The position numbers and the translations under genes were made by a program. Under the pieces are notes generated by a model. That model made no database searches. It was not told the origin of the DNA and saw only the letters and a program-made list of their open reading frames with translations. Of a DNA stretch of 64,000 nucleotides, positions 1 through 8,271 are shown one piece after another; the first letter of the stretch is position 1; the number at the start of each line of letters is the position of its first letter. This DNA comes from Candidatus Zixiibacteriota bacterium. Lineage in GTDB: Bacteria; Zixibacteria; MSB-5A5; DSPP01. Location of the stretch: contig JAKEHY010000032.1 in NCBI GenBank assembly GCA_022614805.1, positions 15,814 to 79,813 of the forward strand, given 5' to 3'.

Positions 1-1
1 C

Positions 2-1063
2 GCCCCGGATATGTACCAGACGCTCTCCGCCGCCGGGGTGGTGGTAACCTGCAACCGCACGCAGGAAAAGATTTTGGGGATTCCCAAAAAGGAGATTTTG
101 GGCCGGGCTTTCTCCGAGTGGGTGCATCCCGACTCGAAGGCCGCCTGGGAGGAGCACGTGCGGCAGGTCTCCCGTTCGACCGAGGAGTCCTCCTGTCCCG
201 TGCGTCTGGTTTCGGCCAAAGAGGGAATTATGGATGCCGACGCCCATTCCCGCCGCGTCGTTTCGCGGGAGGGGGGTGTTTTAATCCGCAGCGTTTTGCG
301 CGACGTCACCGAAAGGAAAAAACTGGAACAGCAGCTTCTGCAAAGCCAGAAAATGGAGTCGATCGGAACTTTGGCCGCCGGCGTGGCGCACGAATTCAAC
401 AATTTTTTGGGCGGGATTATGGGGTACGCCGATCTGGCCGTGCGCATCGGGCAGCCTGCGCGGATGGCCAAAAACCTGGCCGAGATCATACGCATAAGCC
501 AGGAGGCCAAGCAGGTGGTGCAGCAGCTGTTGAGCTTTTCCAAAAAGATGGGAGAAGAGGCCTGGCTGGCGGTCGATTTGGAAAAAGTTTTGAAGGAGGC
601 GGCCGAACTGGTGACGCGGGAACTGCATCGCAAGGGGACCGAACTGGAATGGCGGGTGGAGAAAACCCCCTTGATTATGGGGCATCGCGAAGAGCTGGTG
701 CAGGTGTTTTTGAATCTTTTCATCAACGCCGTTCACGCCATGGGGCCGGGAGGAAAACTTTCCATCGTTTCCTCCGTTCTCGAAGAAGCCATCCGGATAC
801 GCGTGGCCGACACCGGTTCCGGGATTAAGCCGGAGTACCTGCCGAAAATTTTTGACCCCTTCTTTTCCACCAAGGGAGTGTACGGGGACGGGAGCCAGCC
901 CGGCACCGGACTGGGGTTGACGATTTGCTACAATGTGGTAAAAGCCCACGGCGGGGAAATAACGGTCTCCAGCGAGGTGAGCAAGGGAACCACCTTCACC
1001 CTGACTTTTCCTCTGGCGCGCAAGTCGTCCCCTTCCCCTTCACCCAAAACGACGGTTTCCTGA
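2..1063 (+). CDS. PAS domain sensor histidine kinase, 5' partial
   Basis: The reading frame is open from the window edge, so the true start lies upstream; the first ATG is at base 11. A PAS domain covers about residues 1-100 (counted from that ATG). It is followed by a HisKA dimerisation domain whose H-box AHEFNN places the phospho-accepting His near residue 127. The HATPase domain shows an N-box (NLFINAVHAM), G1 (DTGSGI), F-box (FDPFFS) and G2 (GTGLGL). This is a complete catalytic core of a two-component kinase that autophosphorylates in response to a signal read by PAS or upstream domains. No receiver domain follows and no partner regulator is adjacent, so the target is unknown. The identity is firm; membrane segments cannot be judged. 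Confidence 0.93.
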   Translation, partial: APDMYQTLSAAGVVVTCNRTQEKILGIPKKEILGRAFSEWVHPDSKAAWEEHVRQVSRSTEESSCPVRLVSAKEGIMDADAHSRRVVSREGGVLIRSVLRDVTERKKLEQQLLQSQKMESIGTLAAGVAHEFNNFLGGIMGYADLAVRIGQPARMAKNLAEIIRISQEAKQVVQQLLSFSKKMGEEAWLAVDLEKVLKEAAELVTRELHRKGTELEWRVEKTPLIMGHREELVQVFLNLFINAVHAMGPGGKLSIVSSVLEEAIRIRVADTGSGIKPEYLPKIFDPFFSTKGVYGDGSQPGTGLGLTICYNVVKAHGGEITVSSEVSKGTTFTLTFPLARKSSPSPSPKTTVS

Positions 1064-1166
1064 CGCAGCAGGCGGAACCTTTTTTCCCAGTTCAATGCAA
1101 GAACGGCGCTTCGCCGGTCCGGTTTCGGCTTGTTTTTTGTTTTTCTTCGTTCTAATTTGAGAAAAG

Positions 1167-1242
1167 GCCCCCGTAGCTCAGATATGGATAGAGCAGCGGT
1201 TTCCTAAACCGTTGGTCGGCCGTTCGAATCGGCCCGGGGGTA
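1167..1242 (+). tRNA. tRNA-Arg (anticodon CCT)
   Basis: Full cloverleaf: 7-bp acceptor stem (GCCCCCG with CGGGGGT, ending in a G-U pair), D-arm GCTC/GAGC, anticodon stem GCGGT/ACCGT with loop TTCCTAA (anticodon CCT at 1203-1205), and T-arm GGCCG TTCGAAT CGGCC. The discriminator is A and CCA is not encoded. It decodes the AGG codon. No terminator or second tRNA is adjacent. Confidence 0.95.
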
Positions 1243-1588
1243 TGAAAGACAGAGATTGGAGATTAGAGAATGGAGATTGGTAAAATGGACTGATTTCCCG
1301 TTTCTAAAGTCACGAGCGCATCAGTTTGTTTATCTTGGCGACGGCGGCCGGGTCGTCGGGGAAAATCACAGGCGGGTTTTTGGTTTGAACGGTTCGTTCA
1401 CCCGCCGTTTGACCTTCGCCTTCATTAGGCAGCCGCAGGCGCTATAAATAAAGTTCACCGTTTCTGATTAGAAGGGGAGCAGCCCGGCGCCAGGCCAGCG
1501 CGCGGAAAAAGAGATTGACAGGCCGAAAATATCTTCTAAATTTCCGGTTTAAGGATGACTTTTTGACTTAAGAACAATGAGGTGGAAA
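1243..1588. other. gene-free stretch between tRNA-Arg and the FadL-like gene
   Basis: It begins with a short imperfect direct repeat built on 'gagattgg' (1252-1280), like the 'ggattaggg' tracts seen in other gaps of this window. The short open frame at 1256-1447 has no ribosome site and no recognisable product. The only functional signal is the candidate promoter at 1515-1542. Confidence 0.4.
1515..1542 (+). promoter_or_regulatory. candidate sigma-70-type promoter for FadL-like gene
   Basis: TTGACA at 1515-1520, a 16-bp spacer, then TAAATT at 1537-1542, about 45 bp before the start codon. The -35 is perfect and the -10 fair. Found by eye only. Confidence 0.35.
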
Positions 1589-3244
1589 ATGTGCAAGATT
1601 TGTCGGTTCGTTTTGGTTTTGGGGTTGGTGCTTCAGTCTTTTTCCGCTTTCGGGCAGCAGGTGGTAACGGATATTAATATCCTGTCTCCCCTTCTCTCGC
1701 CGGCCGCACTGCCGTTTGAGCTGCCCGGGTTGGAATTGAACTTCTCCGGCGGAGGGGCGATGGCGCGCGGAATGGGGGGGGCTTTTACGGCCGTCTCCGG
1801 AAACCTGGCGGCCATCGGTTACAACCCCGCCGGTTTGGCCACCATGGAAAGACCCCAATTTGATTTGGCCTACCGGTACAACCGCCCGAGCGCTTTCAGC
1901 CGGCAGTCCACGGCCGCCGGCCCCGGCTTCGAAAACAATGATTCCAAAAAACTGGACCAGATTGATTTTGGGGCCGTGGCGGCCCCCGGCAAATTCTTTG
2001 GACGCCCCGTGGTTGCGGCCGCGGCTTATAACATTTTCTCCGACCAGTTCTTCGCGGACCGGATGAATACAACGGCTCCGGTGACGGTGGACGACTCGCT
2101 TTTGCAAACCGCCGATTTGAGTTTGAATCGCCGCACCAGCGGAAAATTGGCCGGTTTCAGCCTCGGGGCGGCCACCCGCTTCGGACACCTATCGGTGGGA
2201 ACCGCCCTGCAAATTTATCAGGGAGGTTTTAACGATACCACAGAAATGGTCTTCGGGCCGTATTATGTCCGCCCGGCCAATGGCGTTGACAAGTCCTACA
2301 ACCAGCCGGTCATACACCGGCAGCGGCTGGGGAACAAGGTGAGCTATGGGGGGACCAGCCTCCTTTTGGGGTTGCAGGCCGACTATAAAAACGCCCGTCT
2401 GGGAGTGGCCGCCCGGGTTCCAGCCTTTACGCTCGGTGAAACCGACTTTTTTCGCCTGAAGTCCGATATGGACGTTGGCCTTATTTTGGATTCCACCGTC
2501 AGCGGTGTCCCTTCCGGTTCCTTTGGGCCACTGTTTTTTACCGACAGCCGGCTCGAACTTCCTCTTTCCTTATCAACCGGCCTTTCCTACCTGTTTGAGC
2601 GCTCCCTTTTGGTGGATTTTGATTACACCTATACAAACTGGGGCGCCGCTGATTTGAAGGTGCGCCGGATTTTTTCGCGGGAATTTTCCAATTTGGCGAC
2701 TTTGGAACTTGGAAGCACACCGGTGGGCCTTACCTCCACCCACCAACTCCGATTGGGCTTCGAATACGGATTTAATCCCGGTTTCGGCCAAATGTTCATC
2801 CGGGGAGGTTTGCGCAACCTCCCCCTTCGCACCCTCACCAGCTTGAACAGTCTTACCTACCCCATCGAAATAACCGTCACGGACCAGCTGACGGGACGGG
2901 ACTCCACGTTTACCATCTTCTCCTCCGGTTTCTTTCCTGTGTACACAGATTCTTTTGTAATCGACGCCCAGGGAAACGTGGTGGATACCATATCGACCGT
3001 TTCTCTTCAGTACATTGACGATGAGGACCGTTCCGCCGGCGGGAAATTCTGGCAAAAATTCGGGGCTTCGTTCGGGTTGGGGGTTCGCTGGAACCAGATT
3101 GCCGTGGACTTTGCCTACGATTACACCACTTACCGGCGCAACAGCTACAGCTATACCCCCCTGGAGGGGCTCTTAACCACTTCCCGCCGGGTCCGGCAGC
3201 ACCGGGTTTTTGTCAATTTTACCGGGTATTTTACCCGTCTGTAG
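1589..3244 (+). CDS. OmpP1/FadL-like outer-membrane beta-barrel protein
   Basis: 551 aa. I chose ATG 1589 over the in-frame ATG 1577 because GAGGTGG sits at ideal distance before it. A signal peptide ends near AFGQQ. The mature N-terminus carries the pattern typical of FadL/PorV-like barrels: GGGAMARGMGGAF followed by the asparagine/proline box YNPAGLATM. The rest alternates aromatic and polar residues as in a membrane barrel and ends in a C-terminal strand rich in Phe/Tyr. FadL-type proteins form outer-membrane channels for hydrophobic compounds; the substrate here cannot be told. It stands alone with its own candidate promoter, followed after 51 bp by a TPR membrane protein. Confidence 0.72.
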   Translation: MCKICRFVLVLGLVLQSFSAFGQQVVTDINILSPLLSPAALPFELPGLELNFSGGGAMARGMGGAFTAVSGNLAAIGYNPAGLATMERPQFDLAYRYNRPSAFSRQSTAAGPGFENNDSKKLDQIDFGAVAAPGKFFGRPVVAAAAYNIFSDQFFADRMNTTAPVTVDDSLLQTADLSLNRRTSGKLAGFSLGAATRFGHLSVGTALQIYQGGFNDTTEMVFGPYYVRPANGVDKSYNQPVIHRQRLGNKVSYGGTSLLLGLQADYKNARLGVAARVPAFTLGETDFFRLKSDMDVGLILDSTVSGVPSGSFGPLFFTDSRLELPLSLSTGLSYLFERSLLVDFDYTYTNWGAADLKVRRIFSREFSNLATLELGSTPVGLTSTHQLRLGFEYGFNPGFGQMFIRGGLRNLPLRTLTSLNSLTYPIEITVTDQLTGRDSTFTIFSSGFFPVYTDSFVIDAQGNVVDTISTVSLQYIDDEDRSAGGKFWQKFGASFGLGVRWNQIAVDFAYDYTTYRRNSYSYTPLEGLLTTSRRVRQHRVFVNFTGYFTRL

Positions 3245-3295
3245 CGACCTTTCCAGGAAAGCTCCCGGACGAACGTTGGAAAATAGAGAAGCAAA

Positions 3296-3979
3296 ATGGC
3301 CGAAAAAAAGCTGACGCGACACGAACTGAAAGAAGACCCCCTGGTAACCGGCGCCTTTCGGGCGCGCGAGTACGTGCTGGAAAACCGGGAAAAGCTTCTG
3401 TGGGGGGGGGCCGCCGTGGTACTTTTGATTCTGGCGGCTTTCTGGTTTCTCGCCGGCCGAAAGGAGGCGGGCGCCCAGGCGGAAATGATTTTGACCCGGG
3501 CCAATCTCGAATTGCAGACCAACCAGCTGACTTCGGCGATGCAGGATCTGCGACTCCTGGCGGAAAAACATTCCGGCACGCGGGCGGGCAAGGAAGGGCT
3601 CTACTATCTGGCCAATGCCTACTTTCAACTCGGGGACTATGACCAGGCGGAGCACTACTACGACCGGTTCGTGCAAGGCTCCGGAGGCTCCCCGGTGATT
3701 ACCGCCTCGGCCTACGCCGGGCTGGCCACCTGCCTGGACTTGAAAGGAAAAACCAAGGCGGCCGCCGAAAATTTCAAAAAGGCCGTGGAGGCTTCCAAAA
3801 ACAGTTCGCAGACCCCGGACTATCTGGTCGGCGCCATCCGCACCCACGCGGCGCTGGGCGATTCCGTTGCCGCCCTCCGCTTTTTTGCCCAGTTGAAAAA
3901 GGATTTCCCCATCTACCGGGACCAGATCAACCATTCCCTCCTGTATATGGGGATACACGGGATCTACGAGCAGCGATAA
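3296..3979 (+). CDS. TPR-repeat membrane-anchored protein (YfgM-like)
   Basis: 227 aa. A charged N-terminal stretch (residues 1-35) is followed by one membrane helix (about 36-54, WGGAAVVLLILAAFWFLAG) and then TPR-like helices to the end, for example GLYYLANAYFQLGDYDQAEHYY. This arrangement (short cytoplasmic tail, one helix, TPR region outside) is that of YfgM/ancillary SecYEG translocon proteins and other tetratricopeptide anchors. The family suggests protein-protein interaction on the periplasmic side; no partner is visible. It could equally be a general TPR protein. Confidence 0.6.
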   Translation: MAEKKLTRHELKEDPLVTGAFRAREYVLENREKLLWGGAAVVLLILAAFWFLAGRKEAGAQAEMILTRANLELQTNQLTSAMQDLRLLAEKHSGTRAGKEGLYYLANAYFQLGDYDQAEHYYDRFVQGSGGSPVITASAYAGLATCLDLKGKTKAAAENFKKAVEASKNSSQTPDYLVGAIRTHAALGDSVAALRFFAQLKKDFPIYRDQINHSLLYMGIHGIYEQR

Positions 3980-4048
3980 TAACCCCTTTTAGGTTTCCGG
4001 ATTGGCGTCCGAACCTTTTAACTTTGCCGTGGCGGCGCAGGTAAATCT

Positions 4049-4405
4049 TTGACCGAAAAAGAGGCCGAGCAAACGGTGGAAAGCGAAAAGCTTTCGGAAG
4101 AACAGGAAATCGAAGAGGGGCGGGCGGCGGCCCTTTTGGCCTATGTTCCCTTTATGTGTTTTGTCCCCCTTTTGAAAATGCGCCACAACCGTTTTGCCGT
4201 GCGGCACGGCAAACAGGGTCTCATCCTCTTTTTGGTTGAAATTCTGGCCCTGATATTTTACCTCCCCTTCGTTTCCCAGCACTTCTGGGCTTTCGTTTTG
4301 ATTCTGGCCCTTTTGGCGTCCTTCTACGGCATCCTGCAAGTGCTGCAGGGCCGCGACTGGAAGCTCCCCTTCCTGGGCGAGTTGGCCGACCGGATAAAGC
4401 TCTAA
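4049..4405 (+). CDS. small membrane protein, DUF4870/Tic20-like
   Basis: 118 aa, TTG start. A Glu-rich N-terminus (residues 1-25) is followed by two or three hydrophobic helices. The motif 'AALLAYVPFMCFVPLL' with 'NRFAVRHGKQGLILFL' resembles the small multi-helix proteins annotated as DUF4870/Tic20-like, in which a conserved region precedes a His-x-x-Gln-x-Gly motif. No function is known for these in bacteria. Upstream spacing is 69 bp; an M48 protease follows. The start is uncertain because no ATG with a ribosome site lies nearby. Confidence 0.55.
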   Translation: MTEKEAEQTVESEKLSEEQEIEEGRAAALLAYVPFMCFVPLLKMRHNRFAVRHGKQGLILFLVEILALIFYLPFVSQHFWAFVLILALLASFYGILQVLQGRDWKLPFLGELADRIKL

Positions 4406-4464
4406 ATTCCCCTTTGCGGGGAATTATCATTGACCCCTTTCCAAAAGGGACGTATTTTGAGGCC

Positions 4465-5271
4465 ATGCGAACGGGCCTCGCAAGAGGGAGGGGGCAGCGG
4501 TTTTCTTTCTCGATTCTTCTCTTTTTCGGTCTGGCCTGCGCCGCCACCGGCCCGGGCGGCAAAAAAAGCCTGATTTTCATCGGCTCCGGAACGGAAGTGT
4601 CGATGGGAAAGCAGGCCGAAAAAGAGGTTTTGGCTCAATCCAAGGTTCTGGCGGACACCGCCTGGCAGCACTACGTCAGCCGGGTCGGGCAGTCTTTGGC
4701 GCAGTTTTCCGAACGAAGGGACGCCGCCTACTCCTTTACCGTTCTGGAGTCGAAGGAGATTAACGCCTTCGCCCTCCCCGGCGGCCCGCTTTACATCTAT
4801 ACCGGTCTTTTGAAACTGATGGATGACGAAGCCGAGCTGGCGGCCGTTCTGGGACATGAAATCGGGCACGTGGACGGACGCCACGCCGTCCGCCAGATGC
4901 AGCCGATGGTGGGGATTTCCGCTCTGGAGGCTTTGGCTTTTGGGGAAAAAAGCCCGGCGACCCGGCAGGCCCTCAATCTTGTTTTGGGGATTGCCTTGAC
5001 CGGGTACAGCCGCAGCCACGAACTGGAAGCCGACCAGTTCGGTTTGGTTTACATGCAAAAGGCCGGCTATGACCCGGCCGGAACCGTGCGGATGTTCGGC
5101 AAGCTGGGAGAGATGGAAAAAGGGGAGCGGAACGTTTTTGAAAAATTGTCGGCTTCCCACCCGGAAACCCGGGAACGGATAGCCAAACTGGAGGCGGAAA
5201 TCAAAAGACTTCCGGCGGGAGGCAAAACCGGCCGCGAGACCTACCAGCAACTGAAAAAACGGTTGCCCTGA
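4465..5271 (+). CDS. M48-family metalloprotease, probable lipoprotein (BepA/LoiP type)
   Basis: About 268 aa. A hydrophobic leader ends in FFGLAC, a possible lipobox. The zinc site is HEIGH (about 131-135), with the third ligand Glu in ELEAD (about residue 188), the standard M48 layout. 'INAFALPGGPLYIYTG' before the zinc helix is the usual M48 substrate-strand motif. M48C enzymes of this size act in the periplasm on misfolded outer-membrane proteins. The start is uncertain: ATG 4465 has a GAGG only 2 nt upstream, and a TTG at 4414 would add 17 residues. It ends 13 bp before the next gene's ATG, so the two are probably co-transcribed. Confidence 0.85.
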   Translation: MRTGLARGRGQRFSFSILLFFGLACAATGPGGKKSLIFIGSGTEVSMGKQAEKEVLAQSKVLADTAWQHYVSRVGQSLAQFSERRDAAYSFTVLESKEINAFALPGGPLYIYTGLLKLMDDEAELAAVLGHEIGHVDGRHAVRQMQPMVGISALEALAFGEKSPATRQALNLVLGIALTGYSRSHELEADQFGLVYMQKAGYDPAGTVRMFGKLGEMEKGERNVFEKLSASHPETRERIAKLEAEIKRLPAGGKTGRETYQQLKKRLP

Positions 5272-5284
5272 ACAGGAGGTGCCG

Positions 5285-5971
5285 ATGAAAAAGTTGTTCA
5301 GCGGGTTTTTAATCCTTTCGAGTTTATGGTTCTGGGTGGCCTTGGAATTGGCGGCGAAGGCCAAGCCCAAAACCGGAGTCCTGGACAGAAACACATTTAC
5401 CGACTCGGCTTTCGGCTACAGGACTTCGTTTCCCCTCCTCTGGAAATCCAAAGTCAAAGAGGAACCTTCCCTGGTGCGGCTTTCCCTGGAAAAAAACGAC
5501 GTGCAGATAAATCCCCGGTTTTCGCTGGAGCGCTCCAATGCCGGCACCCGCCCCCGGTTTTTGATTCTGGCCGACACCACCTCCTTGATACTGGATGATT
5601 TCGTGAAACTGCTTTTCGGGGACCGCCCCTGGAAAAGAAGGGGGGAATACCTGAAAGTTTTGGATTGGCGGCCGTTGGATGTCGAATTGGACCGCCGGAG
5701 AATCACCGTGGCCGGACAACCGGGGATGCAACTTAGCTTCGCCCGGGATATGAGCGCCTATTTCGCCCAATCCCGGGAGGTCACTTCCGGAATGGAGTTC
5801 CGGGCCCAGGTGGTGACGGCCTTCAAGAGCGGCGACCGAGTCTTCGTTGCCGTTCTGTTCTCCTCCAAGTTTTTTTCGGAAAGCAACTTCAAAGACGTTA
5901 TGCCGGTCTTTACGGACTGGAAGTTTCTGGAAGAAAATGAGGCCGTAGAAGTAAACCCCCGGGAAAATTGA
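5285..5971 (+). CDS. secreted protein of unknown function
   Basis: 228 aa. AGGAGGT lies 4 nt before ATG 5285, which is preferred to the GTG at 5279. There is an N-terminal signal (MKKLFSGFLILSSLWFWVALELAAKAK). The mature part has the look of a PsbP/DUF-type fold: 'DSAFGYRTSFPLLWKSK' near the start and 'FKSGDRVFVAVLFSS' towards the end resemble proteins that read as 'y.i.fP..W...' domains. No catalytic motif is seen. It follows the M48 protease closely and ends at a bidirectional terminator. Confidence 0.6.
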   Translation: MKKLFSGFLILSSLWFWVALELAAKAKPKTGVLDRNTFTDSAFGYRTSFPLLWKSKVKEEPSLVRLSLEKNDVQINPRFSLERSNAGTRPRFLILADTTSLILDDFVKLLFGDRPWKRRGEYLKVLDWRPLDVELDRRRITVAGQPGMQLSFARDMSAYFAQSREVTSGMEFRAQVVTAFKSGDRVFVAVLFSSKFFSESNFKDVMPVFTDWKFLEENEAVEVNPREN

Positions 5972-5992
5972 TTACCTTCCGATTCAAGGCAT

Positions 5993-6044
5993 AAAGCTCA
6001 AAACTCCCCCTTCCCTGTTTCGAGAAGGAGGAATTTTGAGCTTT
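5993..6044. terminator. bidirectional intrinsic terminator between convergent genes
   Basis: A 15-bp near-perfect inverted repeat (AAAGCTCAAAACTCC ... GGAATTTTGAGCTTT) with T-rich flanks on both strands. It lies between the + gene ending at 5971 and the - gene ending at 6055, and closes the cobalamin operon. Confidence 0.75.
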
Positions 6045-6054
6045 TTGGCTTAAG

Positions 6055-6549
6055 CTACGCTTTTTCCGGCGTTAGCTTCGGCCGCGCGAGCGCCGCGACC
6101 AGCGAAGCGAGCGCAACGAACCCGTTGAAGTACAACAGGTCGGAAGCCGCGGTGTTGCGGAAGAAGGGGAGCGCCGCGGCGTAACACTGGACGAGGCCAG
6201 TCAGGGTAGGCGAATACATGGAACTGCTGGCCCAGACGCCAAAATTGGAAACGAGATAGAAAAGGCCGGAACCGGCCAGCGGCAGGGCTATCGACCTCTT
6301 AAAACCTTTGGCTTGGCGGGTGAAATAACCGGTGAAAAACAGAACCCCGTAAGAAAGGTAGACCCAAGCGAAACCGGGGTAGAAGCCCAGTACGAAGTCG
6401 GTCGTCAAGACGGCGGCCAACGGCAGCCAGACCTTACTTTTGTCCCCCCTCATCCCGGCCAAAAGAGCCAATGCCCCCAATGGGGCGAAGTTGGGGGCGT
6501 GCGGCAGAAGCCGCAGGAGTATGGTCAAGAGGGCCAGAAAATATATCAT
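6055..6549 (-). CDS. DUF6580-type integral membrane protein, candidate B12-related transporter component
   Basis: 164 aa; ATG 6549 has AAGGAGG upstream and overlaps the stop of the preceding lipoprotein gene by ATGA, so the two are translationally coupled. Four or five hydrophobic helices are visible. The N-terminal motif 'LRLLPHAPNFAPLGALALLAG' with 'TDFVLGFYPGFAWVYLSY' fits DUF6580. By size and topology it resembles substrate-binding S-components of ECF transporters. The gene is last in an operon behind a cobalamin riboswitch, so a role in inner-membrane B12 or precursor uptake is a reasonable inference, not shown. No ECF ATPase or T-component is in the window. Confidence 0.7.
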   Translation of the reverse strand: MIYFLALLTILLRLLPHAPNFAPLGALALLAGMRGDKSKVWLPLAAVLTTDFVLGFYPGFAWVYLSYGVLFFTGYFTRQAKGFKRSIALPLAGSGLFYLVSNFGVWASSSMYSPTLTGLVQCYAAALPFFRNTAASDLLYFNGFVALASLVAALARPKLTPEKA

Positions 6550-6899
6550 TTTTCCTCCTTGTAGCTTTTTTCGAAGCGCCATTCAATGGTGTCTTTCGCC
6601 GCGGTGGTATAGCGGTCGGAGGCCACCTCCGACTTTTTTCCGTTGACGTAGTAAAGCCAGAACCGGTCTCGTCGGTTGGCTACCCCGTCAATCGCTTCCA
6701 CAAAACTTCCCAGCGAAGAGGTTTTCTTTTCCACCTCGTGCGACGCCTCCAAAAGCTCCAGCACCGTTTTTCCGTCGGCGCCATAATAGCGGACGGCCAG
6801 GGTGCTGTCAACAAGCTCGCCGGCCGGGGGCGTTTTTTCTTTGCCGCCGCAGGCCAGCGCAAAGGCCAGCACCAACATCAACAGGTTTATTTTTTTCAT
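6546..6899 (-). CDS. DUF4430 (transcobalamin C-terminal-like) lipoprotein
   Basis: 117 aa. The signal ends at FALAC (Cys17), a probable lipid attachment site. The mature domain shows 'LAVRYYGADGKTVLELLEAS', 'SLGSFVEAIDGVAN' and 'DRFWLYYVNGKKSEVASD', the pattern of DUF4430, whose fold matches the C-terminal domain of animal cobalamin carriers (intrinsic factor, transcobalamin). The W-YYVNG-K segment is the family's signature. In its riboswitch-controlled operon it is best read as a periplasmic or surface cobalamin (corrinoid) binding lipoprotein. It begins 9 bp after the propeller gene. Confidence 0.82.
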   Translation of the reverse strand: MKKINLLMLVLAFALACGGKEKTPPAGELVDSTLAVRYYGADGKTVLELLEASHEVEKKTSSLGSFVEAIDGVANRRDRFWLYYVNGKKSEVASDRYTTAAKDTIEWRFEKSYKEEK

Positions 6900-6908
6900 T
6901 TTCCTCTC

Positions 6909-8123
6909 CTACCGGCAAGGGGCGGGGCCGCCCGAAAAAACGTGGTACAACAGGCAAACGATGTCGCTGGCGGACAATCCTCCATTCCGATTTAAGTCAA
7001 TCTGCGAGTTGCGGGGCCGGGGCTGGCAGTCCGAAAATACGCAATCGACCAGGGATACCACGTCCGCCGCCGAGTGCCGGCTGTCCCCGTTCAGATCACC
7101 GGTCAAAAACGGGTAGGCAATATCGAGCGAGGCCGGGCCGTCCCCCATTTGAAAACTTGCCACCTCCCCATCGGAGGCGTTCAGCTTTCGCACCGTCCCG
7201 TCCGAAAAGCAGGCCACGTAAACGTAGTCGCTGTCGATGTCATAGGCGGCGTCGGTTGCCCCCGTTCCGACCAGGATGGGATTACCGGGTCCCCGTTCCA
7301 CCGTTTTGGCGTTCAGGTTCACTTTGTAAACCACCCCGTTTCCCACAAACCCGCCGGCCGGAAGGTAGGCCATATTCCCATAGGTTATTGCCGCGCTGGA
7401 GGGCTGCCCGCCGGTTAAAATGCTGTCGGTCACGGTCTGGCTCGCCGGGTCAATCAGGTAGAGCGAACCGGCGATGGAACCGAAGTTTCCCGTGCAGACC
7501 ACCAGCAGCTTTCCGTCCGGTGTGTTTTTGACGGCCTGCGGGTTGGTCCCCACGTTGATTCTTGCGGTAACGGAATCAAAGGCAAGGTCGATGACCGCAA
7601 CTTCCCCCTGCCCGTAGGAAAAATCATTGGGGTTAAATCCGGTGTTGCAGACCCAGATTTTTCCCCGGGCCCGGGCCACCCCCTCCGGCGATTGGCCAAC
7701 CGGGAATTCATCCGACACCGTGCGGGAAATAAGGTCGAACTTAGAGACCGTGTTGGTCGCAAAGTTGGTGACGTAGCCAGTGGCCGAGTCGGCCATCACC
7801 AAATTCCACGGATTCCGGCTCGGCTCCAGCTCCACGGTCCCCACTTCCGCCAGCGTGTTGCGGTTAAATACCTGAATGTTACTGGAGCCGGAGTTTACTG
7901 CTAAAAGGTAATTGCCGGAGACCACGACTTGATTGGGAATGATGCCCAAGGTCAATAAATGGTTGGACACGGTGCCGCTGTCCAGAATAACCCGGCTGGC
8001 CGTCTCGGCCAGTCCATTAACCACCCAGAGCCGGGCGCTCTGGCCTTGGATAAAGCCCGGTGAAAAGAGGATAAGCCCCACCAGCAACCCGTTTAAGAGT
8101 TTTCCGAAATTTGTTTTCAACAT
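6909..8123 (-). CDS. secreted YVTN beta-propeller protein with dockerin-type C-terminus (BtuG-like)
   Basis: 404 aa. A signal peptide ends near FIQGQS. Residues 30-335 form repeated YncE/YVTN propeller blades (for example 'PQAVKNTPDGKLLVVCTGN', 'YVYVACFSDGTVRKLNASDG'). The last 60 residues hold two dockerin-like calcium repeats, GDLNGD..SAADVVSLV and DLNRNGGLSASDIVCLL. In Bacteroides the surface protein BtuG is also a propeller of this general family that hands cobalamin to BtuB. Here the gene follows a BtuB-like receptor behind a B12 riboswitch, so an equivalent role is likely. Unlike a lipoprotein, this one lacks a lipobox. Confidence 0.75.
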   Translation of the reverse strand: MLKTNFGKLLNGLLVGLILFSPGFIQGQSARLWVVNGLAETASRVILDSGTVSNHLLTLGIIPNQVVVSGNYLLAVNSGSSNIQVFNRNTLAEVGTVELEPSRNPWNLVMADSATGYVTNFATNTVSKFDLISRTVSDEFPVGQSPEGVARARGKIWVCNTGFNPNDFSYGQGEVAVIDLAFDSVTARINVGTNPQAVKNTPDGKLLVVCTGNFGSIAGSLYLIDPASQTVTDSILTGGQPSSAAITYGNMAYLPAGGFVGNGVVYKVNLNAKTVERGPGNPILVGTGATDAAYDIDSDYVYVACFSDGTVRKLNASDGEVASFQMGDGPASLDIAYPFLTGDLNGDSRHSAADVVSLVDCVFSDCQPRPRNSQIDLNRNGGLSASDIVCLLYHVFSGGPAPCR

Positions 8124-8203
8124 AACGTTTTTTCCTCCGTTTGACAGGTTAAGAACGAATTACCGCTTCCTATTTCTTCCGCCATTCCTTATGTTAGTCC
8201 ACC

Positions 8204-8271
8204 GGACTCACCTCCTTGCCTTCGGGCGGGTTTTTCTCCTTTTGCAGCCAGCGAGGGAGAAGGGTGAGTCC
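8204..8271. repeat. 68-bp intergenic element with 9-bp inverted ends
   Basis: The ends are GGACTCACC (8204-8212) and GGTGAGTCC (8263-8271), perfectly inverted. The inside is pyrimidine-rich and resembles the CTCACCC repeats elsewhere in the window. It fills most of the gap between the receptor and propeller genes and touches the receptor's stop codon. Confidence 0.5.

Noticed and set aside
281-949. long minus-strand frame opposite the histidine kinase
   Set aside because: A shadow of the high-GC coding strand; the plus frame has all kinase motifs.
1256-1447. 63-codon plus frame after tRNA-Arg
   Set aside because: Starts within a repeat, lacks a ribosome site and ends without domain similarity.
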